Shown: positions 37,571 through 48,263, counted from the first letter of the stretch. The stretch: 64,000 nt of DNA from Comamonas koreensis (GCF_021026195.1 NZ_JAJNCT010000005.1:1-64000), one strand, 5' to 3'. A program made the numbers and translations. Notes: generated by a model from the sequence alone, not told the origin.

Positions 37571-39118
37571 TCAGGCGCAAGCGCCACTGCCTTCGCCCGC
37601 CGGCTGGGCATCGGTGCGTGACTGCGCCTGCGGCTTGGCCATGCGCAGGCAGACCAGCCAGGCCAGCAAGGCCAGGCCCGCTGCACCCCATTGCGCATGC
37701 TGCAAGCCCTGGGCATTGGCCTGGCGCAGGGTCTCGGCGCTGGCCCCCTCCAGGCCGGCCAGCGGCGCGGCCGCCAGCATCACCAGCAAGGCCAGGCCCA
37801 GCGCGGCACCCACCTGCTGCGCGGTAGCCGCCACCCCCGATGCCACGCCTTGGCGCGCCGGCGCAATGCCCTGGCCCACGAGGACCCACATGCCTGTCCA
37901 ACTGGCGCCCTGGCCCAGGCTCATCACCACAAAGCCGGGCACCAGCCAGGCATAGTTGCCAGCCAGCGGCAGCACCGCCGCAATCCAGACCATGCCCAGC
38001 ACACCGGCTGCCCAGCCCCGCAGCAGCACGCTGCGTGTACCCTGCTGCGCCAGGCCGCGTTCAGCCAGGCGTATGCCCCAGGTGCACACCGCCGTTGGCA
38101 GCACAAAGGCCAGGCCGGCCTGCAGCGGGCTCCAGCCCAGCACCTGCTGGAAATACAGGCCCAAAAAGTAGTACTGCACGCCATAGCTGCTCATGAACAG
38201 CATGGCCAGCAGCATGCTGGTCTGCAGGCTGCCCACCCGCAGCATGGCCAACGGCATCAAGGGCGCGGCCACCCGCGCCTCGGTGCGCCAGAACAGGCCC
38301 AACGCGGCCAGCGCCAGCACCAGCAAGCTAGCCGTGCGCAGATCGCCCCAACCCCATTGCGGGCCCTGCACCAGCACGGCCACCAAGGCACTCGCACCCA
38401 CGGTCACGCTGATGCAGCCCAGCAGGTCAAAACGGCGCTGCGCAGCGGGCACGGCAGGCATCGCCGGCAGGTAGCGGCCTGCGGCAATCGCGCAAGGCCA
38501 GGCAATCGGCACCAGCACCCAGAGCACCCAGTTCCAGCCCAGGGTCTGGGTCAGCAGGCCGCCCAGCAAGGCACCGGCCGCCAGACCACCGGCGCTGGCC
38601 ATGCTCCACACGGCCAGCGCGCGGTTGCGCTCGGCGCCGGCGGCGTACAAGGTATTGATCATCGACAAGGTGGCCGGGAACAGCAGCGCCGCTGCCACGC
38701 CCTGCCCGGCCCGTGCCGCCACCAGTTGCCAGGTCAGATGCGCAAAGCCACCGGCGAAGGACGCCAAGCCAAACAGCGCCATCGCCGCCACATACATGCG
38801 GCGCTGGCCCAGCAGATCCGCGCAGCGCCCGCCCAGCAGCAGGCAACCGCCAAAGGCCACGCTGTAGCCGCTGATGACCCATTGCAGGTGGCGGGCATCG
38901 AGCTGCAGCTGCTGGCCCATGGCATCCAGCGCGACAAAGACAATCGTGGCATCGAGCGCAATCAGCAGCTGCGCCAACGACAGCAGGGCCAGCGCGGCGC
39001 GCGGATGGCGCAGCACCCCAGCGGGGTGCACAGGTTTTTCAAGGGTCACTTCATCACTCCAAAACATACGAACCTGCAGTGCTGGGGCAGCGCCTGCAGG
39101 CGGGTGATGACCGGTCAT
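37571..39118 (-). CDS. MFS exporter, DHA2 (EmrB/QacA) family
   Basis: 515 residues; an in-frame ATG at 39067 would remove 17. Fourteen hydrophobic segments. The DHA2 signature LDATIVFVALDAM is in helix 1 and the A-loop is LLGGRCADLLGQRRMYV. Motif C-like sequence (GGLAAGALLGGLLTQTLGWNWVLWV) in helix 5 marks an antiporter. It likely pumps a toxic organic compound out with protons. A LysR regulator gene is divergent, starting 94 bases away. Confidence 0.91.
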   Translation of the reverse strand: MTGHHPPAGAAPALQVRMFWSDEVTLEKPVHPAGVLRHPRAALALLSLAQLLIALDATIVFVALDAMGQQLQLDARHLQWVISGYSVAFGGCLLLGGRCADLLGQRRMYVAAMALFGLASFAGGFAHLTWQLVAARAGQGVAAALLFPATLSMINTLYAAGAERNRALAVWSMASAGGLAAGALLGGLLTQTLGWNWVLWVLVPIAWPCAIAAGRYLPAMPAVPAAQRRFDLLGCISVTVGASALVAVLVQGPQWGWGDLRTASLLVLALAALGLFWRTEARVAAPLMPLAMLRVGSLQTSMLLAMLFMSSYGVQYYFLGLYFQQVLGWSPLQAGLAFVLPTAVCTWGIRLAERGLAQQGTRSVLLRGWAAGVLGMVWIAAVLPLAGNYAWLVPGFVVMSLGQGASWTGMWVLVGQGIAPARQGVASGVAATAQQVGAALGLALLVMLAAAPLAGLEGASAETLRQANAQGLQHAQWGAAGLALLAWLVCLRMAKPQAQSRTDAQPAGEGSGACA

Positions 39119-39212
39119 GGCGACATGGTATTTAAATCAATAACGAAGATAAACAGCAAACCCATCTTTTACTTATGCAAAAATGAATCAATAGTTTGGC
39201 TGGAGCAGCCCC

Positions 39213-40103
39213 ATGGATTTGAACGCGGTACAGATGCTGATCAAGGTGGCCGAGCACAAGAGCTTTACCCAGGCCGCCCACTGCCTGGGCACCACGCAGT
39301 CGCGCATCTCCCGCGCCATTGCGCAGTTGGAGGCCGACCTGGGCACGCGCCTGCTCCACCGCAATACCCGCAATGTGTCGCTGACCCCCGATGGCTGCCT
39401 GCTGGTGGACCGCAGTGCCGCGCTGATCGCCGGGCTGGACGATGCCAGGCAGCAGCTGCTGGACCGGCGCTGCGAGCCCACCGGCGTGCTGCGCATGACG
39501 GCGCCCTCGGTGCTGGGCCGGGTGGTGCTGACACCGTTGCTCGGTCAACTGCTGCAGCAATACCCGGGCCTGCAGATCGAGGCCAGCTTCACCGACCGAC
39601 TGGTGGACATGGTGGACGAGGGTTTTGACGCTGCGGTGCGCATCGGCCCCTTGCTCGACAGCCGGATGATCGGCCGGCCGCTGCCGCCGCTGCACTGGGT
39701 GACGGTCGCCTCACCCGCCTATACGGCCCGCCATGGCCGGCCGCAGAACCTGGAAGAGCTCGCCGCGCACCGCTGCCTGTCGGTCTACAACCACTACCGG
39801 GGTTTTGCCGTGCCCTGGCAGTTTCGCCTGCCCGATGGCAGCACCATCGACTGGCCCGCGCCCCATGCCATCCGCTTTGACAGTGGCGACCCCTTGATCG
39901 AAGGCGCGATCGCCGGCCTGGGCGTGGCCCAGGTGATGGGGTTTGCGGTGCGCGATGCGCTGGCCGATGGCCGGCTGGAACGGCTGCTGCCCGCACTCGA
40001 AGGCCGCAGCCGTGAGCTCTCCCTGGTCTACCCGCGCACACGCCATGCCTCGCCCAAGGTGCAGGCGCTGTGCAAGCTGCTGCTGGCGCGCAGCGCCTGG
40101 TGA
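39213..40103 (+). CDS. LysR family transcriptional regulator
   Basis: 296 residues. HTH at residues 3-60 ([20 protein letters not shown], then [22 protein letters not shown]). The rest is the effector-binding domain of the CrgA/aaeR-like subgroup ([41 protein letters not shown]). It is divergent to the DHA2 exporter and is its likely regulator. The 94-base gap contains A+T-rich sequence and TATTTAAAT. Confidence 0.93.
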   Translation: MDLNAVQMLIKVAEHKSFTQAAHCLGTTQSRISRAIAQLEADLGTRLLHRNTRNVSLTPDGCLLVDRSAALIAGLDDARQQLLDRRCEPTGVLRMTAPSVLGRVVLTPLLGQLLQQYPGLQIEASFTDRLVDMVDEGFDAAVRIGPLLDSRMIGRPLPPLHWVTVASPAYTARHGRPQNLEELAAHRCLSVYNHYRGFAVPWQFRLPDGSTIDWPAPHAIRFDSGDPLIEGAIAGLGVAQVMGFAVRDALADGRLERLLPALEGRSRELSLVYPRTRHASPKVQALCKLLLARSAW

Positions 40104-40288
40104 TGGCCAGCGGCCGGTGGGCGGGCTGGCAGCGATTGTTCAAATCCATGCAACGCTGCGTTCAAACCAGCGGCACCCCAAACAGGTGCCCAAGCCCTAC
40201 AGTAGATACAGGCGCCAACCACCAATGGCAAGCAGGCGCTCTTCACCGCGGTTGCGGTCCGTATTCAACGATTGAGGAAATATTCACC

Positions 40289-40888
40289 ATGGCTAAAGTT
40301 CTGGTTCTCTACCATTCCATGTACGGTCACATCGAGACCATGGCCGGCAAGATCGCCGAAGGCGCACGCAGTGTCGCCGGCACCGAGGTTGTCATCAAGC
40401 GTGTACCCGAGACCATGCCGCAAGAGGCCTTCCAGGCCGCTGGCGGCAAGGTGGACCAAGCAGCCGCCGTCGCCACGCCCGCCGAGCTGGCCGAGTACGA
40501 CGCCATCATCTTTGGCACCCCTACCCGTTTTGGCAATATGAGCGGCCAGATGCGCAGCTTCCTCGACCAGACCGGCGGCCTCTGGGCCAAGGGCGCGCTG
40601 TCGGGCAAGGTCGGCAGCGTGTTCACCTCCACGGGCACCCTGGGCGGCCAGGAAACCACCGTGACCTCTTTCTGGAACACCCTGGCCCACCACGGCATGG
40701 TGATCGTGCCCGCCGGCTTTGGTCTGCCTTCGCAGTTTGACCTCTCGCAGGCCAAGGGCGGCTCGCCCTACGGCGCTGCCACCCTGGCCGGTGCCGATGG
40801 CTCGCGCCAGCCATCCGCCCCCGAGCTGGAACTGGCCTTTGCCCAGGGCGCCAAGGTCGCCGCACTGGCCGCCAAGCTGAGCGCCTGA
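40289..40888 (+). CDS. wrbA: NAD(P)H:quinone oxidoreductase WrbA
   Basis: 199 residues. The flavodoxin-like FMN motif [16 protein letters not shown] is at the start, with [27 protein letters not shown] and [13 protein letters not shown], which are WrbA signatures. The enzyme reduces quinones by two electrons and avoids semiquinone radicals. ATG 40289 is set by GAGGAAA upstream. It follows the LysR gene but is probably transcribed separately, with 185 bases between them. Confidence 0.95.
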   Translation: MAKVLVLYHSMYGHIETMAGKIAEGARSVAGTEVVIKRVPETMPQEAFQAAGGKVDQAAAVATPAELAEYDAIIFGTPTRFGNMSGQMRSFLDQTGGLWAKGALSGKVGSVFTSTGTLGGQETTVTSFWNTLAHHGMVIVPAGFGLPSQFDLSQAKGGSPYGAATLAGADGSRQPSAPELELAFAQGAKVAALAAKLSA

Positions 40889-40928
40889 GCCTTTCGCCGG
40901 CCCGGCCGGCTGAAGCAGTCTTAGAACG

Positions 40929-40965
40929 TAAAAAAGCCAGTCAGAGGTTCTGACTGGCTTTTTGG
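40929..40965. terminator. bidirectional terminator between wrbA and ppsA
   Basis: AAAAAGCCAGTCAG-AGGTT-CTGACTGGCTTTTT, 14-base perfect arms with A run on the left and T run on the right, so that it works for both converging genes. Confidence 0.93.
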
Positions 40966-41026
40966 CTTTTTGGTTTTGGCGCCTTGTGAGGCGCCTGCCA
41001 CCGTGCTGGTGGCAGGGCAGTGCCGC

Positions 41027-43420
41027 TTACTTGGCGGCCAGGCGCTGCCAGGTGTCAATCACGCTGTCGGGGTTCAGCGAGATCGAGGCAATGCCCTTGT
41101 CCGCCAGCCACTGCGCAAAGTCAGGGTGGTCCGAAGGGCCCTGGCCGCAGATACCGACGTACTTGTTCTGTGCCAGGCAGGCGGTGATAGCGCGCTCGAG
41201 CATCTTCTTGACGGCAGGGTCGCGCTCGTCAAAGTCGGCAGCCAGCAGTTCCAGACCGGAGTCACGGTCCAGGCCCAGGGTCAGCTGGGTCAGGTCGTTC
41301 GAGCCGATCGAGAAGCCGTCGAAGTACTCCAGGAACTCATCGGCCAGGATGGCGTTCGAGGGCACTTCGCACATCATGATGACTTCCAGACCGTTCTCGC
41401 CGCGCTTGAGGCCATTGGCCGCCAGCAGCTCGGTCACGCGCTTGGCCTGGTCCAGGGTACGCACGAAGGGGATCATGATCTTGACATTGGTCAGGCCCAT
41501 GTCGTTGCGCACGCGCTTGAGCGCCTCGCATTCCATCTTGAAGGCTTCGCCGAAGTCCTTGGAGATGTAGCGCGCTGCACCACGGAAGCCCAGCATCGGG
41601 TTTTCTTCATCGGGCTCGTAGCGGCTGCCGCCGATCAGCTTGCGGTATTCGTTGGACTTGAAGTCCGACATGCGCACGATGACCGGCTTGGGGTAGAACG
41701 CCGCAGCGATCGTTGCCACACCTTCGGTGATCTTGTCCACGTAGAAAGCGCGTGGCGAGGCATGGCCACGGGCCACGGACTCAACGGCCTTCTTCAGGTC
41801 GGCATCCACAGCGGGGTAGTCCAAGATGGCCTTGGGGTGCACGCCGATGTTGTTGTTGATGATGAATTCCAGACGCGCCAGACCCACGCCCTCATTGGGC
41901 AGCTGGGCAAAGTCAAAGGCCAGCTGGGGGTTGCCCACGTTCATCATGATCTTGGTCTTGATCGGCGGCATCTCGCCACGCTTGACCTCGGTCACTTCGG
42001 TTTCGAGCAGGCCGTCATAGATGCGGCCGGTATCGCCTTCCGCGCAGCTGACCGTCACCAGGGTGCCGTCCTTCAGCAAGTCGGTGGCATTGCCGCAGCC
42101 CACGACCGCAGGGATGCCCAGCTCGCGCGCAATGATCGCGGCGTGGCAGGTACGGCCACCGCGGTTGGTGACGATGGCCGCCGCCTTCTTCATCACCGGC
42201 TCCCAGTTCGGGTCGGTCATATCGGTCACCAGCACATCGCCGGCTTCGACCTGGTCCATCTGCGAGATGTCGGAGACCAGGCGCACACGGCCGGTGCCGA
42301 TCTTCTGGCCAATCGCGCGGCCTTCGGCCAGCACGGTGCCGCTGCCCTTGAGCTTGTAGCGCTGCTCGGCCTGGCCCTTGGACTGGCTCTTCACCGTCTC
42401 AGGGCGTGCCTGCAGGATGTAGAGCTTGCCGTCGGTGCCGTCCTTGCCCCATTCGATATCCATCGGGCGGGCATAGTGCTTCTCGATCACCAGCGCGTAC
42501 TGCGCCAGCTCATGCACTTCGGCATCGGTCAGCGAATAGCGGTTGCGCAGCTCGGGGCTCACATCGGTGGTGCTCACCAGCTTGCCGGAGGCTGCTTTTT
42601 CCTCAGGCGTTGCAAACACCATCTGCAGCAGCTTGGAGCCCAGGTTGCGGCGGATCAGTGCCTGCTTGCCCGCTTCGAGCATGGGCTTGTGCACATAGAA
42701 CTCGTCCGGGTTCACGGCGCCCTGCACCACGGTCTCACCCAGGCCATAGCTGGAGGTGATGAAGACCACCTGGTCAAAGCCCGATTCGGTATCGATAGTG
42801 AACATCACGCCTGCGGCACCCTTGTCCGAGCGCACCATGCGTTGTACACCGGCCGACAGGGCCACCACATCGTGCTCAAAGCCCTTGTGCACGCGGTAGG
42901 AGATGGCGCGGTCGTTGTAGAGCGAGGCAAACACTTCCTTCATCTTGTGCAGCACATCGTCGATGCCCACCACGTTCAGGAAGGTTTCTTGCTGGCCGGC
43001 GAACGAAGCGTCAGGCAGGTCTTCTGCGGTGGCCGAGGAGCGCACGGCAAACGAGGCCTCGGTGTTGCCCGCTTGCAAGGTCACAAAGGCCTCGGCAATC
43101 GCTTTTTGCAGATCGAGCGGGAAAGGCTGGGCCTCGACCATGGCACGGATCTCGGCGCCGACCTGGGCCAGCGCGCGCACATCATCCACATCCAGCGCCG
43201 CGAGCTTGGCGCTGATCTTGCCAGCCAGGCCTTCGTGGGCCAGGAACTCACGGAAGGCGTGGGCCGTCGTGGCAAAGCCAGTGGGCACGCGCACGCCTTG
43301 CGGCAGTTGCGAGATCATTTCGCCGAGTGAGGCGTTCTTGCCGCCTACGACCTCGACGTCGGTCATTCTCAGGTTCTCAAACGGTACGACCAAGGCGGTC
43401 GCGCTGTAGAGGTTGGACAT
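41027..43420 (-). CDS. ppsA: phosphoenolpyruvate synthase
   Basis: 797 residues. N-terminal ATP-grasp region: [14 protein letters not shown] and [18 protein letters not shown]. The swivelling phosphohistidine domain: [20 protein letters not shown], with the active histidine. The C-terminal PEP-binding barrel: [15 protein letters not shown] and [14 protein letters not shown]. It makes PEP from pyruvate and ATP for gluconeogenesis. ATG 43420 is the first residue of the conserved start; the frame is open to 43669. Divergent ppsR is its dedicated regulator. Confidence 0.97.
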   Translation of the reverse strand: MSNLYSATALVVPFENLRMTDVEVVGGKNASLGEMISQLPQGVRVPTGFATTAHAFREFLAHEGLAGKISAKLAALDVDDVRALAQVGAEIRAMVEAQPFPLDLQKAIAEAFVTLQAGNTEASFAVRSSATAEDLPDASFAGQQETFLNVVGIDDVLHKMKEVFASLYNDRAISYRVHKGFEHDVVALSAGVQRMVRSDKGAAGVMFTIDTESGFDQVVFITSSYGLGETVVQGAVNPDEFYVHKPMLEAGKQALIRRNLGSKLLQMVFATPEEKAASGKLVSTTDVSPELRNRYSLTDAEVHELAQYALVIEKHYARPMDIEWGKDGTDGKLYILQARPETVKSQSKGQAEQRYKLKGSGTVLAEGRAIGQKIGTGRVRLVSDISQMDQVEAGDVLVTDMTDPNWEPVMKKAAAIVTNRGGRTCHAAIIARELGIPAVVGCGNATDLLKDGTLVTVSCAEGDTGRIYDGLLETEVTEVKRGEMPPIKTKIMMNVGNPQLAFDFAQLPNEGVGLARLEFIINNNIGVHPKAILDYPAVDADLKKAVESVARGHASPRAFYVDKITEGVATIAAAFYPKPVIVRMSDFKSNEYRKLIGGSRYEPDEENPMLGFRGAARYISKDFGEAFKMECEALKRVRNDMGLTNVKIMIPFVRTLDQAKRVTELLAANGLKRGENGLEVIMMCEVPSNAILADEFLEYFDGFSIGSNDLTQLTLGLDRDSGLELLAADFDERDPAVKKMLERAITACLAQNKYVGICGQGPSDHPDFAQWLADKGIASISLNPDSVIDTWQRLAAK

Positions 43421-43719
43421 GGTGAAGCTCCGGAAGTTAAAAACTGGCTCGGGCGCCCATGGCCGCAGTGGGGGCAATGGCACGCACGCATAGACTCCTG
43501 TCCGGCCGCTGGGGGCTCGGACATCTGGCTTTGTATTTGTACTGGTAGGCCGGAGTACATGCGGGAAATGTGAATAATGGGCGTCATTGTAGGCGTGCTG
43601 CCGCCGTTTTGCTTGCGACTTGCTGAACACCGTGGTCAACAATGACAAACCCCGCACGCAGCGGGGCACCGCCTGCGACAGAATTCGCCCGTTACCGCCG
43701 ATGTAGCATTAGGCCCAAC
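43421..43719. other. divergent promoter region of ppsA and ppsR
   Basis: 299 bases that must carry both start signals. No strong consensus promoter was identified by eye. GGAG-like sequence lies just before ppsA. Confidence 0.5.
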
Positions 43720-44532
43720 ATGCACCAACGCACCATTTTCTTTATCTCTGATGGCACCGGCGTGACAGCCGAGACCTTTGGCCGCGCCATCATGAAGCAG
43801 TTCGACATCACCACCCGCGCGGTGCGCCTGCCCTTTGTGGACACGGTCGACAAGGCCCACCAGGCCGTGCACCAGATCAACCACACGGCCGACAAGGAAG
43901 GCAAAAAGCCTATTGTTTTCACGACCTTGGTTGAGCCCGAGACCGTCAAGGTGGTGCATGAGCACTGCAAGGGCCTGGTGATGGACATGTTTGCCACCTT
44001 TGTCCAGCCGCTGGAAGACGAGCTGGGCGCCAAGTCGCACCACCGCATCGGCCGCTTTACCGATATCAGCGAGAGCAAGGAATACTTTGACCGCATGGAG
44101 GCGATCAACTTCAGCCTGGCGCATGATGACGGCCAGACCAACCATGACCTGGCTGGTGCCGATGTGATCCTGGTGGGGGTGAGCCGCAGTGGCAAGACAC
44201 CTACCAGCCTCTACCTGGCGATGCAGTTTGGCCTGAAGGTGGCCAACTACCCGCTGATCCCCGAGGATTTCGACCGCCAGCAGCTGCCCCCGGCCCTGCT
44301 GCCTTATAAGAAGAAGATCTTTGGCCTGACCATTGCGCCCGAGCGCCTGTCCCAGATCCGCAATGAGCGCCGCCCCGACTCACGCTACGCCAGCCTGCAG
44401 AACTGCCGCATGGAAGTGGCCGAGGCCGAATCGATGATGCGCCGCGCCGGCATCCAGTGGCTGTCGACCACGCACAAGTCCATCGAAGAGATTGCCGCCG
44501 TGGTGCTGCAGGACCTCAAGCAGGACGAGTGA
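43720..44532 (+). CDS. ppsR: PEP synthase regulatory protein (kinase/pyrophosphorylase)
   Basis: 270 residues. The N-terminus is FFISDGTGVTAETFGRAIM, and the P-loop region is VGVSRSGKTPTSLYLAMQFG; the DUF299 family is fully covered to the C-terminus. It inactivates PEP synthase by ADP-dependent phosphorylation and reactivates it by phosphate-dependent dephosphorylation. ATG 43720 has no clear ribosome site; an extended frame from 43642 gives no conserved sequence. Confidence 0.96.
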   Translation: MHQRTIFFISDGTGVTAETFGRAIMKQFDITTRAVRLPFVDTVDKAHQAVHQINHTADKEGKKPIVFTTLVEPETVKVVHEHCKGLVMDMFATFVQPLEDELGAKSHHRIGRFTDISESKEYFDRMEAINFSLAHDDGQTNHDLAGADVILVGVSRSGKTPTSLYLAMQFGLKVANYPLIPEDFDRQQLPPALLPYKKKIFGLTIAPERLSQIRNERRPDSRYASLQNCRMEVAEAESMMRRAGIQWLSTTHKSIEEIAAVVLQDLKQDE

Positions 44533-44597
44533 GCGGCCCGCTGCCAATCGCTGCTAGTTGCTGCTGATTGCTGCACATCTCGGCCACTCGCTATTCC

Positions 44598-44630
44598 GTA
44601 ACGCTGCGCGGTATTGATGCGCAGCGTTAC
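44598..44630. repeat. perfect 12-base inverted repeat
   Basis: GTAACGCTGCGC / GCGCAGCGTTAC with a 9-base loop, 65 bases past ppsR and 98 bases before the next gene. It is not followed by a T run. It could be a factor-dependent terminator or mRNA-stabilising hairpin of ppsR. Confidence 0.8.
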
Positions 44631-44728
44631 CCTTGCTTCGCACAGCTTTACAGCAGGCCGCATGCCCGCCTGCTATAACCAAGCGATCACGGCCCCGTGT
44701 GGATGGGCCGCCGCTCAGGAGTTCAAGC

Positions 44729-45184
44729 ATGAACACAACTTTGACCTGGATCGCCAGCGCCGGCCTCTGTGCCGCGCTGCTGACCGCCCTGCCCGCCCAA
44801 GCTGCGCAGCCGGGCGCTTTTTCCGTGACCGAGACCAAATCGGCCATCGGCAACAAACCCGCCAAGGCCCCACGCACCAAGGACCGCTGCATCGGCCCTG
44901 AGCTGGTGGACAAGGAAGGCTTTCTCTACCCGGATCTTATCCTGTCCAAGCATTTCAGCCAGTGCCGCATCAAGGACAGCCAGCTGCTGGACAAGAACAA
45001 CAAGAGCTGGACGGTGACCTGCGGCAAGATGCTGACCGCCCAGGCCAAGCAAACCAATACCGGTGACAACTTTCATCTGCACATCGATGCAGCCCTGCTG
45101 GGCGGCGCGATGAAGCAGACGCTGGACTACGAGGCCCAGAGCTTGAAGCGCCAGTGCAAGCCTGAAGACGAGCCGCTGGAATAA
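44729..45184 (+). CDS. small exported protein of unknown function
   Basis: 151 residues with a signal peptide (LTWIASAGLCAALLTALPAQ, cut near AQA-AQPG). The mature protein is basic, with three or four cysteines (RCIGPELV, SQCRIKDSQL, WTVTCGKM, RQCKPEDE) that could make disulfides in the periplasm. The layout resembles DUF3617-like exported proteins, but this is only a resemblance. AGGAG eight bases before ATG 44729 fixes the start. Confidence 0.78.
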   Translation: MNTTLTWIASAGLCAALLTALPAQAAQPGAFSVTETKSAIGNKPAKAPRTKDRCIGPELVDKEGFLYPDLILSKHFSQCRIKDSQLLDKNNKSWTVTCGKMLTAQAKQTNTGDNFHLHIDAALLGGAMKQTLDYEAQSLKRQCKPEDEPLE

Positions 45185-45224
45185 GCAAGCACGCCACCAA
45201 GCAACACAGCGGGCTCAGGCCCGC

Positions 45225-46091
45225 TTAGTTTTGTGCGAAGAGATACTGGGCCGTGCCATCCGGCGCCTGGGTGGCAAAGCAGCCCACGCCCCAAACCTGG
45301 GCAATGGTCTCGGGTGTCAGCACCTCGTGTGCGGGGCCATGCAGGCAGCCGCCGCCATGCACCAGCAGCACATCGTCGGCATAGCGCAATGCCAGGTTCA
45401 TGTCGTGCACCACGGCAATCACCCCCACTCCGGCAGACGGCCCCGCATGCGCCCAGTCGCGCAGCAAGGCCATGGTCTGGTGCTGCCAGGCCAGGTCCAT
45501 CGCAGCGGTGGGCTCATCGAGCAGCAGCCAGCGCGCGCCACCGCAGGCCGCCGGCTCCCACAACTGGGCCAGCACCCGCGCCAGATGGGTGCGCGCCCGC
45601 TCCCCGCCTGACAAGGTGCGCACGCTGCGCTGGGCAAAGGCGCTGACCTGGGTCAGCGCCATCGCACGGGCCACAATGCCGGCCTCGTCGGTGCTGGGAT
45701 GGAGCCGGTGCGCATAGCGCCCCAGCTCCACCACCTCTTGCACCGTGAAGTCAAAGGCCACACCGCCGTCCTGCATCATCATGGCGCGGCGCAGCGCCAG
45801 CTGCTCGGATGACCAGCGGGACAGCGGCTGCCCATCAAAAAACAGCTGGCCGCCATGGGGCTGCCACTGGCCCGTCAAGGTACTCAGCAGGCTGGATTTG
45901 CCAGCCCCATTGGGCCCGACGATGGCGGTCACCCGGCCCGCCTCGATGCGGGTATGCAGGCTCACCAGGGTATCGCCACCGGGCACACCGACAGCCAGGT
46001 GCTCCAGGCGCCAGCTGCTGGCAGGCCCGCCCAATGCGCTTGGCTGCGCGGGCCGGGTGGCAGCGCCCCAGGTCTTGAAGGGATTGAACAT
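45225..46091 (-). CDS. hmuV: haem ABC transporter ATP-binding protein
   Basis: 288 residues. Walker A GPNGAGKSSLLSTLTG, signature RTLSGGERARTHLARVLAQL, Walker B RWLLLDEPTAAMDLAWQ, H-loop in VIAVVHDMNLAL. The FecE/HmuV-type length and its place at the end of the haem operon identify it. It energises HmuU. The start lies 12 bases after the hmuU stop. Confidence 0.94.
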   Translation of the reverse strand: MFNPFKTWGAATRPAQPSALGGPASSWRLEHLAVGVPGGDTLVSLHTRIEAGRVTAIVGPNGAGKSSLLSTLTGQWQPHGGQLFFDGQPLSRWSSEQLALRRAMMMQDGGVAFDFTVQEVVELGRYAHRLHPSTDEAGIVARAMALTQVSAFAQRSVRTLSGGERARTHLARVLAQLWEPAACGGARWLLLDEPTAAMDLAWQHQTMALLRDWAHAGPSAGVGVIAVVHDMNLALRYADDVLLVHGGGCLHGPAHEVLTPETIAQVWGVGCFATQAPDGTAQYLFAQN

Positions 46092-46103
46092 CTGCAGCCT
46101 CGC

Positions 46104-47312
46104 TCAGAGCTGGCGCCGGAACTGGCGCAGCATGGCCAAAAACAGCGGCACGCCGACCAGGGCGGTCAGCACGCCCAGCGGCAGCTCGGCCGGCGCCACC
46201 ACCGTGCGCGCAAAGGCATCGGCAAACACCACCATCGCAGCACCCAGCAGGGCCGATGCCGGCAGCACCACGCGGTGGTCCGGCCCGGCCAGCATGCGCA
46301 CCCAGTGCGGGGCCACCAGACCGATAAAACCAATCATGCCGCAGCCGGCGGTGATGCAACCCACAACCAGGGCAGCCAGCACCACAGCCAGGCGCTTGGT
46401 GCGCTCCACCCCCACGCCCATCAGGCTGGCCTGGGCCTCGCCCAGGGCAATGGCATTGAGGGGCTGGGCCAGGCGCTGGGCGATCAGCATGGCCACGGCC
46501 ACCACGGCGCAGGTCATCAAGGCCACCGGCCAGCGCGTGCTGCCCAGGCTGCCCATCAGCCACAGCTGCAGGTTGCGCAGCTGTTCGTCGGTCGACAGAA
46601 AACTCAGCAGGCCCAGGCCAGCCATTGCCAGCGCATTGATGGCCACGCCCGCCAGCAGCATCACACCAATGCGCGTGCCACCACCGGTTTGGGACAGGCC
46701 ATAAATCAGAAAGGTGGTGAACAGGCCGCCGCCAAAGGCGGTCAGCATCAGCGGCCAGCTGCCCAGGCTGCGCGGCAGCGCCGGAAACCACAGCGCGCCC
46801 ATCACAATCAGCGCCGCAGCCGCCAAGGCCGCGCCGCTGCTGACCCCAATCAGGCCCGGGTCGGCTAGGGGATTGCGAAACAGCCCCTGCATCAGCGCCC
46901 CGGCCATTCCGAGCCCAGCACCCGCCGCCAGGCCCAGGATGAGGCGCGGCAGGCGGATGGTGGCAAACACCAGCTGCTCGGTGCTGGCGCCCGGGCTGGT
47001 AGCGCCTGCGCCCTGCCACCAGTGCAGCCAGGCGTTCCAGGTGATACCCGGCAGGCGCGCCGCATCGATCGCAAAGGCGCCCTGTCCGGCCGCAAACACA
47101 AAGGCCGCCAGCACCAGCAAGGCCATCAGGCCCAGGGTGCTGGATTTGCCCAGGCGCCGGTGCGCCCGGCCCTGGCTGGGCCGCCGCAGCACCGGCGTTG
47201 CCGCTGCAGCAGCCGGGGCGGGCGTTGGCGCCACTGCATGCAAACCTGCTGTTGGTGCTGGCGTGCTGTGCGGGGCGTCCGCGCTGATGCGCACACGCGC
47301 CGCTTCGCTCAT
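46104..47312 (-). CDS. hmuU: haem ABC transporter permease
   Basis: 402 residues. The BtuC/FecCD-type permease fold is evident: LPRLILGLAAGAGLGMAGALMQGLFRNPLADPGLIGVS, then GPALGAHAGR-type sequence late (VAPHWVRMLAGPDHRVVLP). About ten helices. The N-terminus carries an unusual alanine/proline-rich extension of about 55 residues before the first helix (THAGLHAVAPTPAPAAAAAT-like). The frame stays open far upstream because it overlaps hmuT in another frame; ATG 47312 overlaps the hmuT stop as ATGA and is the true start. Confidence 0.93.
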   Translation of the reverse strand: MSEAARVRISADAPHSTPAPTAGLHAVAPTPAPAAAAATPVLRRPSQGRAHRRLGKSSTLGLMALLVLAAFVFAAGQGAFAIDAARLPGITWNAWLHWWQGAGATSPGASTEQLVFATIRLPRLILGLAAGAGLGMAGALMQGLFRNPLADPGLIGVSSGAALAAAALIVMGALWFPALPRSLGSWPLMLTAFGGGLFTTFLIYGLSQTGGGTRIGVMLLAGVAINALAMAGLGLLSFLSTDEQLRNLQLWLMGSLGSTRWPVALMTCAVVAVAMLIAQRLAQPLNAIALGEAQASLMGVGVERTKRLAVVLAALVVGCITAGCGMIGFIGLVAPHWVRMLAGPDHRVVLPASALLGAAMVVFADAFARTVVAPAELPLGVLTALVGVPLFLAMLRQFRRQL

Positions 47313-48253
47313 GGCTGGATGGCCAGCAAGCCCTGGTGCAGTGCCTGCACGGCCTGCGGCAAGCGCGGGCCATAGCCCAGCAGTTGGCTTGCCTCCAGCG
47401 CCACCATGGTCTTGTTCTTGAACGCAGGGGTCAGTGCCAGCTCGGGCCGCGCCCAGAACTTCTCCGCACCGCCCACTGCCTCCAGGCCCTGGGTGGTGGT
47501 CACGATCACCTGCGGCGCCGCCTGCGCCATGGCTTCGGCCGTCAACGGCCGGTAGCCTTGGAAGCCCTGCATCACATTGGTGGCGCCGCCCAGGCGCAGC
47601 AGCGCATCGGCCGCCGTGGCCTGGCCTGCCACCTGGGGCGATCCGCTGTGCGACAGCACGAACAGCGCACGCGGCGCGCGCCCGGCTGCCACACTGGCAC
47701 GCACCTGGGCCTGGGTCTGGTCCCAGTCGGTCTGCAAGCGCTGCGCCAGCTGCTCGGCCTGGGCCTGCTTGCCGGTGGCCTGGCCTACCAGCCGGATCTT
47801 GCGCAGCACCTCGTCCCAGCTGTGGTCGGACTGCACCAGGGCCACGGTCACCCCGGCTTGCGCAATCTGCTGCAGTACCACGGGCGGGCCAGCCTCGGTC
47901 GTGCCGATCACCGTATCGGGCTTGAGCGAGAGCACGCCCTCGGCGGCCAGCTGGCGCACATAGCCCACCTTGGGCGTCTTGTCGGCGGCCGCCGGGTAGT
48001 TGCTGGTGGTATCGCTGCCCACCAGCAGTTGCTCGGCGCCCAGCAGGTAGATGATTTCGGTCAGCGCGCCACTCAAACTGATCAGGCGCTTGGCCGCCAC
48101 CTGGGGCTGCATGCCGACAAAGGGCTGCAGCACTGATTTGGCACCCGCATCGGCCACCGGCCGGGCGGGCTGCGCCCACAACGGGCCCGCCATGGCTGCA
48201 GCGGCAGCACCAGCAGCCCAGGCCAGGCAATCACGGCGATTCAATAAAGCCAT
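47309..48253 (-). CDS. hmuT: haem ABC transporter periplasmic binding protein
   Basis: 314 residues. The N-terminus has a twin-arginine pair before a hydrophobic stretch (LNRRDCLAWAAGAAAAAMAG), so export may be by Tat. The body has the helical-backbone binding fold (RLISLSGALTEIIYLLGAEQLLVGSD, GGATNVMQGFQGYRPLTAEAM). It ferries haem across the periplasm to HmuUV. Confidence 0.92.
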   Translation of the reverse strand: MALLNRRDCLAWAAGAAAAAMAGPLWAQPARPVADAGAKSVLQPFVGMQPQVAAKRLISLSGALTEIIYLLGAEQLLVGSDTTSNYPAAADKTPKVGYVRQLAAEGVLSLKPDTVIGTTEAGPPVVLQQIAQAGVTVALVQSDHSWDEVLRKIRLVGQATGKQAQAEQLAQRLQTDWDQTQAQVRASVAAGRAPRALFVLSHSGSPQVAGQATAADALLRLGGATNVMQGFQGYRPLTAEAMAQAAPQVIVTTTQGLEAVGGAEKFWARPELALTPAFKNKTMVALEASQLLGYGPRLPQAVQALHQGLLAIQP

Positions 48254-48263
48254 CTTGCACTCC

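Noticed and set aside
46104-48230. A 708-codon version of HmuU extending over hmuT
   Set aside because: The first 306 codons are the hmuT gene read in another frame. The true hmuU starts at ATG 47312, overlapping the hmuT stop.
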